From positions 1 through 10,362 of the forward strand of contig JBAVTE010000030.1 in the NCBI GenBank assembly GCA_049695975.1: a DNA stretch of 10,362 nucleotides, written 5' to 3'. Position numbers and translations under genes: made by a program. Position 1 is the stretch's first letter. Each line of letters begins with the position of its first letter. The notes under the pieces were generated by a model that was not told the DNA's origin, did no database searches, and saw only the letters and a program-made list of their open reading frames with translations. Positions 9,101 through 10,362 of this stretch are shown in pieces. This DNA is from CAILDB01 sp049695975. GTDB taxonomy: Bacteria; Patescibacteriota; Minisyncoccia; Phycocordibacterales; GWA1-40-21.

Positions 9101-9519
9101 CGGCCCTAGCAGCCTTGGGGGTGCGCACCAGTGTGGGTATGAGGGACAAACCCTACTTGCACAATGCACTGTCACCCTCGTTTTATCAGCAAGTTCTAGA
9201 GCAGCAAGGGGCCATTGAGGCAATCGTTACAGCCCCGTGGCCACCTCTCTTAGATGTAGCTTTGCCCTTGGCAGCCGGGTATGCAACCCGCATGGTCTGC
9301 TGCCATGTGCCTTTGGATTATGTGTGTAACGCTCATCCCGTTAGGAGAGCGTGGCTGGCACAATTTAGGACGGACGGTAGATTGTTCTTTGTGCACCCCC
9401 GCGATCCTACAGCGGTGGAGCGTGAAGTTTCTTCAGGTGTCTGGCTGGTGATTTTTACGACGCCAGCAGGAGCTAAGTCAGCACTCAGGGCGTCAGGGCC
9501 CTGGTCCACTGTCTTGTGA
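3148..9519 (+). CDS. pol: ORF2: Pol polyprotein RT-RNase H-DNMT-integrase-PHD-Tudor-like-MTase-like
   Basis: A 2123-residue polyprotein that would copy, methylate and integrate the element. Domains by residue: 32-51 and about 138-173 hydrophobic segments; 265-490 RT with FIDDI; 576-708 RNase H; 711-890 linker of unknown function; 896-1232 C5-cytosine methyltransferase; 1297-1575 integrase; 1645-1705 GPY/F-like module; 1723-1775 PHD finger; 1811-1874 Tudor/chromo-like barrel; 1965-2108 methyltransferase-like Rossmann domain. The ATG at 3148 overlaps the ORF1 stop (ATGA). The frame has a stop at 3058-3060, so only about 90 bases of overlap are available for a -1 shift, and I see no classic slippery heptamer there. 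Termination-reinitiation at ATGA is the simplest reading. No protease lies in this ORF, so processing would depend on the ORF1 protease. It is much longer than an ordinary gypsy Pol because of the added domains. Confidence 0.93.
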   Translation: MNLSEGCQLLGAGTSEGGKGDSGRGGVMIWRMHCLLLFFTLCAFNSAWLYISGRRLWLKAAAWWETGFPADMHTTYFHQGYLTAVHVSHRRELARSLLPKHGRVKNNRDKARLAMRPRGRAVKSPSRQGRSAHSSRWSAAVAVVTYIGTMIFAVVAGSLMGPTMVMAAGVASVSSYHWACTTHFGSHEGLWFNASTTVINLLPHGVDIPAPGLKYTKDEEFDWLYGNSPDISADQQQRLQEAVRSLKHCFAFELSDLTGYTGPCGNFKIQLTHDRAIYEKPRRLSPLELREAQKAVKDLLDAGFIEVCPINGKYACNMVIAAKKDENGVWCKIRCCQDYRKVNKDTKREEHGLPHPDDVFSQLQGSTIFTKLDLRSGFYQLWIDEEDRDKTAFWCDRVLYRFKRMPFGLKCAPIVFQRVVDQCLAAGGCSEFAIGFIDDIIIHSKDAEQHIEHVKQVLAALNAHGLKVHPQKSVFGAESVEYLGHTISKYGQSPHEAKTKAIRDMPPPTNVSEVRSVHGLLSYYRCYCENFSAKAAPLTELTKKNAHWQWGPEQQAALDILKGELCQPGKALRRLDYSKPIFLHTDWSKRGIGAVIGQLDETDLDEHGKPKEYMCACISRSLNTAEKNYEASKGEMLAAVWAIKTFRHYLHGVRFHLITDHSALRWLIDTPHTGGQYARWAMILQEYDFEVVHRAGQIHQNADALSRQPLPSDEDTTGARLDDDSAHVHACSAILASRPTTDSLGIRGGGGHAALAVMADALHEASCSNPEYVQSWAAAATVQSRLRANASFIDRFAPSNFSVFQGHNPALLDHGEQELWADEPESATTREKLHRKAATWVRTAMAAPEGRPSGGSPQHPIKLAGEGADHFGVRATTALDTQVIAPQFFANTPAGITLYEPFGGLCAGLEMVLANGIPVRRYLYSDISKACQLVAQHRVTQLAARYPSLFTIDAAEGMFCLPQDVRQITTRHLVDAGALDGSQWLVVAGWECQDLSAAGSGEGLQGKRSNTFYDLLRIVGSLQQLQSRKPPAYLLENTYMKHKKGKVLRRDYPRICTAIGQPITIDAAQCDSYAHRLRCFWTNLADTTLLAQVFSRAVRRTPGLHVDSILDEGRVTAPVHRTERCGWEGWYVCNKGTHANPGMRCVLPTLMATEGSYSFRPGKPGSIFRGDDPLLLAEPSEPNPDERERALGYRTGTTAAPGVTDAQRHRITGGCMDANTLKAILAISMYLDRHQARAPCTATASCAAATCNSCGAGQLPVPFNASMEGWAQEYMLAAATSAADAGAGEIWEDQAALQYLQHRIMPTGVSDAEKRRLQRCAERYKLQSHVLYRCMADGTVRVVPAPDQRAKLVQETHDQLGHLGEKRTEQLLRLKFWWRGLQTDVEQCVSTCEPCARAKVAFNQRQPELQPLPIMGLFYRWGVDLAGPFKETPRGNQYAMIAIEHWSKTVVVVPIKSKDAVTTAYAFLHHVLARFGAPAVVLADQGNEWEAQFRQLCTDAFIDLRSNSANRPSTNGLTERAVQTLKSALAKYCLVNESADDWDEHCAWLALGYNCSPQASTRLAPYHILYGRVPAIPSSLQGELMKAHVDFDSNDQIAVVADVLQRADICRRLCPTIDENLANAQQRDSQRYAHVRSGTYIPKPKPLQVGDYVYVKYHEPKSTLQMDTMPVILKVHKLSEHGVVTLIGKCGGTIKVHVSHCARCSLPNIDPVINPSLRTIGRNVACTKCGSKGQAAQMLLCDGCGDAWHNMCLPRPLPAITPEEEVWICPGCEASGLTPSQAAAQRASEAPEPRLPETMVFPSAAQRRYQEQCKALDGRVVCKVFNDPDTGRKAKFWGTVHYRGILARPHYFEVTYTDGDSETMALAALKRILQPPGTKIPVAARPVPESGHATRSSARRARGVAAVACVVSGSTPAELLEDGMPGDWQVGDKQRALDASTAYLRHLAPRSEVTSQAVESLAAAVDLFSCLSVLDPFGEGLAVATALAALGVRTSVGMRDKPYLHNALSPSFYQQVLEQQGAIEAIVTAPWPPLLDVALPLAAGYATRMVCCHVPLDYVCNAHPVRRAWLAQFRTDGRLFFVHPRDPTAVEREVSSGVWLVIFTTPAGAKSALRASGPWSTVL
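3241..3669 (+). other. Two hydrophobic, membrane-like segments at the Pol N-terminus
   Basis: Residues 32-51 of ORF2 (MHCLLLFFTLCAFNSAWLYI) form an uncharged stretch long enough to span a membrane. Residues about 138-173 form a second, longer hydrophobic region. Between them, residues 86-137 are strongly basic (many Arg/Lys). This region sits between protease and RT, where gypsy elements normally have only a short linker. It could be a membrane anchor, a relic of an env-like piece, or a hydrophobic structural linker. Topology is not determinable by eye. Confidence 0.5.
3940..4617 (+). other. Reverse transcriptase domain
   Basis: The polymerase core is recognisable throughout: LDLRSGFYQLWI with catalytic Asp373 (motif A), RMPFGLKCAPIVFQRVV (motif B), FIDDIIIHS with Asp438/Asp439 (motif C, FIDD in place of the commoner YVDD/YIDD), and VHPQKSVFG followed by EYLGHTIS. 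All three catalytic Asp residues are present, so the domain looks functional. The pattern is that of Ty3/gypsy RTs. Confidence 0.97.
4873..5271 (+). other. RNase H domain
   Basis: The domain follows RT through a short connection. FLHTDWSKRGIGAVIGQ supplies Asp586, NYEASKGEMLAAVWAIK supplies Glu635, HLITDHSALRWL supplies Asp660, and VHRAGQIHQNADALSR supplies Asp703. This is the typical gypsy-type RNase H with all four acidic residues retained. It removes the RNA strand during cDNA synthesis and shapes the polypurine-tract primer. Confidence 0.95.
5274..5832 (+). other. Unrecognised linker between RNase H and the DNMT
   Basis: About 185 residues (711-895) with no motif I recognise. The first part is acidic and Gly-rich. 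The middle (about 775-845) looks helical, with alternating Ala, Arg, Leu and Glu. It may be a spacer, a DNMT regulatory region, or a processing site between RT-RH and the downstream enzymes. Confidence 0.5.
5833..6843 (+). other. C5-cytosine DNA methyltransferase domain (DNMT3-like) inside Pol
   Basis: The domain would transfer methyl from SAM to cytosine C5 in DNA. Motifs appear in canonical order. Motif I is LYEPFGGLCAGLEMVL at 898-913, with FGGLCAG matching the FDGIATG of DNMT3. Motif II is RRYLYSDISKA. Motif IV is VVAGWECQDLSAAGSGEGL with nucleophile Cys992, comparable to DNMT3 GSPCNDLS. Motif VI is YLLENTYM with Glu1036. Motif VIII is DSYAHRLRCFWTNL, comparable to AAHRARYFWGNL. Motifs IX-X are DERERALGY, TDAQRHRITGG and CMDANTLKAIL. 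The Pro before the catalytic Cys is replaced by Glu (GAG at 6118-6120), which is unusual. It sits between RNase H and integrase in an unbroken frame, so it is part of the polyprotein and not a neighbouring gene. Family assignment is confident; specificity (CG or other) cannot be read. Confidence 0.9.
7036..7872 (+). other. Integrase (HHCC zinc domain plus DDE core)
   Basis: The N-terminal zinc module has His1357, His1362, Cys1392 and Cys1395, in THDQLGHLGEKRT and CVSTCEPCARAK. The catalytic core has Asp1424 in WGVDLAGPF, Asp1484 in VLADQGNEW and Glu1519 in STNGLTERAVQTLK, followed by APYHILYGRVP. Between the second Asp and the Glu I count 34 residues, one fewer than the usual 35. The enzyme would insert the cDNA into host chromatin. 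All metal ligands are present. Confidence 0.95.
8080..8262 (+). other. Integrase C-terminal GPY/F-like (SH3-like) module
   Basis: Residues about 1645-1705 begin LQVGDYVYVKYHEPKSTL and continue with PVILKVHKLSEHGVVTLIG, then KVHVSHCARC. This is the position and beta-rich pattern of the post-core barrel found in gypsy integrases (VGDxVxVK...GPYxVxxxxxxxxxxL). The GPY motif itself is not conserved, so the call rests on position and pattern. Confidence 0.65.
8314..8472 (+). other. PHD finger (complete C4HC3) in the integrase tail
   Basis: The zinc ligands are Cys1726, Cys1729, Cys1741, Cys1744, His1749, Cys1752, Cys1769 and Cys1772, in ACTKCG, LLCDGCGDAWHNMCL and EVWICPGCE. A Trp (1767) stands two residues before the last Cys pair, as is typical. 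PHD fingers commonly read the N-terminal tail of histone H3, so this one may tether the integrase to chromatin in the way chromodomains do in other gypsy elements. The histone state recognised cannot be told from the sequence. Confidence 0.93.
8578..8769 (+). other. Tudor/chromo-like barrel after the PHD finger
   Basis: Residues 1811-1874 carry the pattern LDGRVVCKVFND, then KFWGTVHYRG, then YFEVTYTDGDSETMALAAL. This resembles Tudor/Agenet-type small barrels, in which a strand pair (GxVxKxF...FWGTV) is followed by xVxYxDGDxExMxLxxL. Such folds often bind methylated lysine or arginine, or DNA. Several aromatic residues (Phe1825, Phe1836, Trp1837, Tyr1842, Tyr1851, Tyr1856) could form a cage. 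The assignment is by pattern and needs structural confirmation. Confidence 0.6.
9040..9471 (+). other. C-terminal methyltransferase-like Rossmann domain, possibly derived from an N6-A/N4-C DNA methylase
   Basis: Residues 1965-2108 begin AVDLFSCLSVLDPFGEGLAV, matching the SAM-binding motif I of amino-DNA methylases (VLDPFxGxG). About 50 residues later AIEAIVTAPWPPLLDVALPL occupies the place of motif IV ([DNS]PP[YFW]), followed by helices and strands (MVCCHVPLDYV, DGRLFFVHP, GVWLVIFTT). The order and spacing fit a phage-type adenine methylase fold. The catalytic motif is degenerate (TAPW), lacking the Asp, Asn or Ser, so it may bind SAM or DNA without catalysis. It ends the polyprotein. The fold is an inference. 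Confidence 0.45.
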
Positions 9520-9552
9520 GAAACACCGCTGATCATAGCCCTCGAGCGGAGC

Positions 9553-9778
9553 GGCTACTGCCGCACCAGCTCTCAGCGGCGCGCCCACCGCGGTGCGCTG
9601 CTGTAGCTCTTGCATGCATGCTGTAGGAGCAGTTTGGCTACTGACATTCTGTCTCACGGCAGCACATCCACCGTGGTGTGCGGCTGTTAGATATGCTTTG
9701 TTCCCTGGGCCGTTTGGCTACTGCCATCCTGGCTCGCGGCAGCACATCCACTGTGGTGTGAAGCTGCTGCTTAGCGTG
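9553..9778 (+). repeat. Three divergent ~80-bp tandem units in the 3' noncoding region
   Basis: GGCTACTG occurs at 9553, 9636 and 9716, giving periods of 83 and 80 bp. Units two and three share a long stretch around CGGCAGCACATCCACYGTGG. Unit one is a diverged GC-rich version containing the perfect 10-bp palindrome CACCGCGGTG (9586-9595) at the matching place. The last unit fades after about 9778. The conserved core can fold around CCAC...GTGG. Confidence 0.7.
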
Positions 9779-10078
9779 TGAGTGTTTGGGCATACGTGTG
9801 TGTTGCCTATGTTGGTTTTGGTTCCTGTTTTGTTTTGGAATGGCATGGGTTGGCCGCTCAGGGATGAGGGAATCAGCGTATGTGCACGTGACAGCATGAC
9901 AGGCCAAGGTGTGGCTTGCATTTGTGCCGTTGCAAGCCATGAGCAGTTTGGAAAAGAAGCAGCGTCACACGGCATGATTTTCTTGGGGGCGTGTTTCATG
10001 GGTATGTGGCTGTACTCACCAAAGGGACGTGTACGGGGCACAACGTCCTATCGCCCACGCTGGGTTGATAGGCCGGCC

Positions 10079-10086
10079 TATATATA
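10079..10086 (+). promoter_or_regulatory. TATA-like octamer upstream of the 3' LTR
   Basis: TATATATA in a GC-rich setting (GGCCGGCC precedes it, GGGG follows). It lies 160 bp before the presumed LTR start, where a gypsy element does not normally need a promoter. A chance A/T run or an internal promoter reading into the LTR are both possible. Confidence 0.3.
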
Positions 10087-10112
10087 GGGGCTTGGTCCAC
10101 CCCTAAGGCCAC

Positions 10113-10124
10113 ACGCAATTGCGT
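10113..10124 (+). repeat. Perfect 12-bp palindrome
   Basis: ACGCAATTGCGT is exactly self-complementary. It lies about 30 bases downstream of the TATA-like octamer, close to where a transcription start would be expected. It could be a dimeric protein-binding site or a chance palindrome. Confidence 0.5.
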
Positions 10125-10208
10125 CGTGTCAGCAGAAAGTCCAGGGAGGTGTTTGCAGTCATTGCCGCATGGAGCATGATCTCTTGAAACGATATGCATG
10201 TGTGGGTG

Positions 10209-10236
10209 TGGAAACACTCTCGTTGTCGTGTTTCCA
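10209..10236 (+). repeat. Perfect 9-bp inverted repeat abutting the polypurine tract
   Basis: TGGAAACAC (10209-10217) and GTGTTTCCA (10228-10236) are exact reverse complements separated by a 10-base loop. The 3' arm ends on the A that begins the polypurine tract, and the G-run starts at the next base. In RNA this would be a hairpin immediately 5' of the plus-strand primer. Confidence 0.75.
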
Positions 10237-10246
10237 GGGGGGGAAG
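10236..10246 (+). other. Polypurine tract (plus-strand primer site)
   Basis: AGGGGGGGAAG is an uninterrupted 11-base purine run directly followed by TGTCAG. This is the expected arrangement for the RNase H-resistant primer of plus-strand synthesis at the edge of the 3' LTR. There is only one such run next to a TG in the 3' noncoding region. Confidence 0.75.
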
Positions 10247-10362
10247 TGTCAGCACTGCAGGTTACCTCGGAATGATCTATGTTGCCTTGGATTGATCAGA
10301 TTGAGCTCATCAGGTGGTTTCGGACAGGTTTTGACTCCGTCACAAATAACGCACGACAGCTG
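10247..10362 (+). repeat. Start of the 3' LTR (U3, truncated by the window)
   Basis: The sequence starts TGTCAGCACTGCAG directly after the polypurine tract, consistent with the TG...CA ends of LTRs. The first 116 bases are visible. The matching 5' LTR lies outside the window, so the call rests on the PPT-TG junction. It contains two 13-bp near-identical motifs, CCTCGGAATGATC at 10265 and CCTTGGATTGATC at 10285. Confidence 0.65.

Larger units (their letters stand above)
9520..10246 (+). other. Long 3' noncoding region between Pol and the 3' LTR
   Basis: About 727 bases follow the ORF2 stop with no convincing gene; only short chance frames occur, the longest rightward one starting at a GTG. 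It holds three divergent ~80-bp tandem units (9553-9778), a TATA-like octamer (10079-10086), a 12-bp palindrome (10113-10124), a 9-bp hairpin (10209-10236) and a polypurine tract (10236-10246). Gypsy elements usually have a much shorter 3' untranslated region, so this stretch may hold packaging or export signals. Confidence 0.7.
1..10362 (+). mobile_element. Ty3/gypsy-type LTR retrotransposon carrying a DNA methyltransferase (5' end and most of the 3' LTR outside the window)
   Basis: The whole window reads as one element. ORF1 has a CCHC zinc knuckle and an aspartic protease. ORF2 has RT, RNase H and integrase in the order RT-RH-INT, which is the Metaviridae order (Copia elements place INT before RT). 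A polypurine tract followed by TGTCAG marks the likely start of the 3' LTR at 10247. The 5' LTR, primer-binding site and start of gag lie to the left of the window, and the end of the 3' LTR lies to the right, so LTR identity and target-site duplications cannot be assessed. Two long ORFs without stops or frameshifts suggest a recent insertion. The extra DNMT, PHD, Tudor-like and methyltransferase-like domains make the internal region unusually long for a gypsy element. Confidence 0.93.

Noticed and set aside
9040..9471. C-terminal domain as a DIRS-type second RNase H or a second C5 methyltransferase (VDLFS start)
   Set aside because: Motif order and the VLDPFGEG and TAPWPP strings fit an amino-methyltransferase fold better; there is no PCQ or ENV motif for a C5 enzyme.
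9593..9781. 62-codon rightward frame over the 80-bp repeats
   Set aside because: It is short, overlaps the tandem repeats, and the repeat period (80/83) is not a multiple of three, so it has no sign of being a coding repeat.
9782..10087. 101-codon rightward frame with hydrophobic stretches after Pol, possibly an env-like gene
   Set aside because: It begins at a GTG, lies over the noncoding region and runs past the TATA-like octamer; it has no signal peptide arrangement or recognisable family pattern.
10127..10134. Second TGTCAGCA, 120 bp upstream of the presumed LTR start, as an alternative LTR boundary
   Set aside because: It is not preceded by a purine tract; only the copy at 10247 has the polypurine tract directly upstream. 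TGTCAGC also occurs several times inside the ORFs.

Overview
The window is most of one large Ty3/gypsy-type (Metaviridae) LTR retrotransposon on the + strand, apparently from a eukaryotic green alga. The retroelement identity is read directly from domain motifs. The algal host is an inference from GC-rich, Ala/Gly/Gln-rich coding with CAG/GCA-rich low-complexity tracts, and from the known occurrence of methyltransferase-bearing gypsy elements in green-lineage algae. A volvocine or other chlorophyte is plausible but not proven. No bacterial-style genes, tRNAs, rRNAs or CRISPR arrays are visible.

Layout: (1) Positions 2-3151 hold ORF1, open to the left edge of the window. It encodes a Gly/Pro-rich N-terminus, a Gag-like helical region, a Q/P-rich segment, one CCHC zinc knuckle and, at its C-terminal end, a retroviral-type aspartic protease. 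(2) Positions 3148-9519 hold ORF2, 2123 codons, whose ATG overlaps the ORF1 stop as ATGA. It encodes, in order: two hydrophobic segments; reverse transcriptase; RNase H; a long linker; a C5-cytosine DNA methyltransferase related to the DNMT3 type; an HHCC/DDE integrase; a GPY/F-like module; a complete C4HC3 PHD finger; a Tudor/chromo-like barrel; and a C-terminal Rossmann methyltransferase-like domain. (3) Positions 9520-10246 are a long 3' noncoding stretch with three divergent ~80-bp tandem units, a TATA-like octamer, a 12-bp palindrome and a perfect 9-bp hairpin touching the polypurine tract. (4) From 10247 to the window end is the start of the 3' LTR (TGTCAG...), cut by the window edge.

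Proposed working model (inference): Gag packages the RNA, RT/RNase H make cDNA, and the internal DNMT could methylate new element cDNA or the insertion site. The integrase carries its own chromatin-reading tail (PHD plus Tudor-like) that could steer insertion to particular histone marks. The C-terminal methyltransferase-like domain may be a second, possibly non-catalytic, DNA or SAM-binding module. Retrotransposon-encoded DNMTs are an established phenomenon, reported for dinoflagellates and charophyte algae. The combination of DNMT, PHD, Tudor-like and second MTase-like domains in one polyprotein is the most notable feature here.

Both ORFs are uninterrupted over about 9.5 kb, so the copy looks young. 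Two catalytic motifs are nevertheless altered: the protease has DGG in place of D[S/T]G, and the DNMT has ECQ in place of PCQ.
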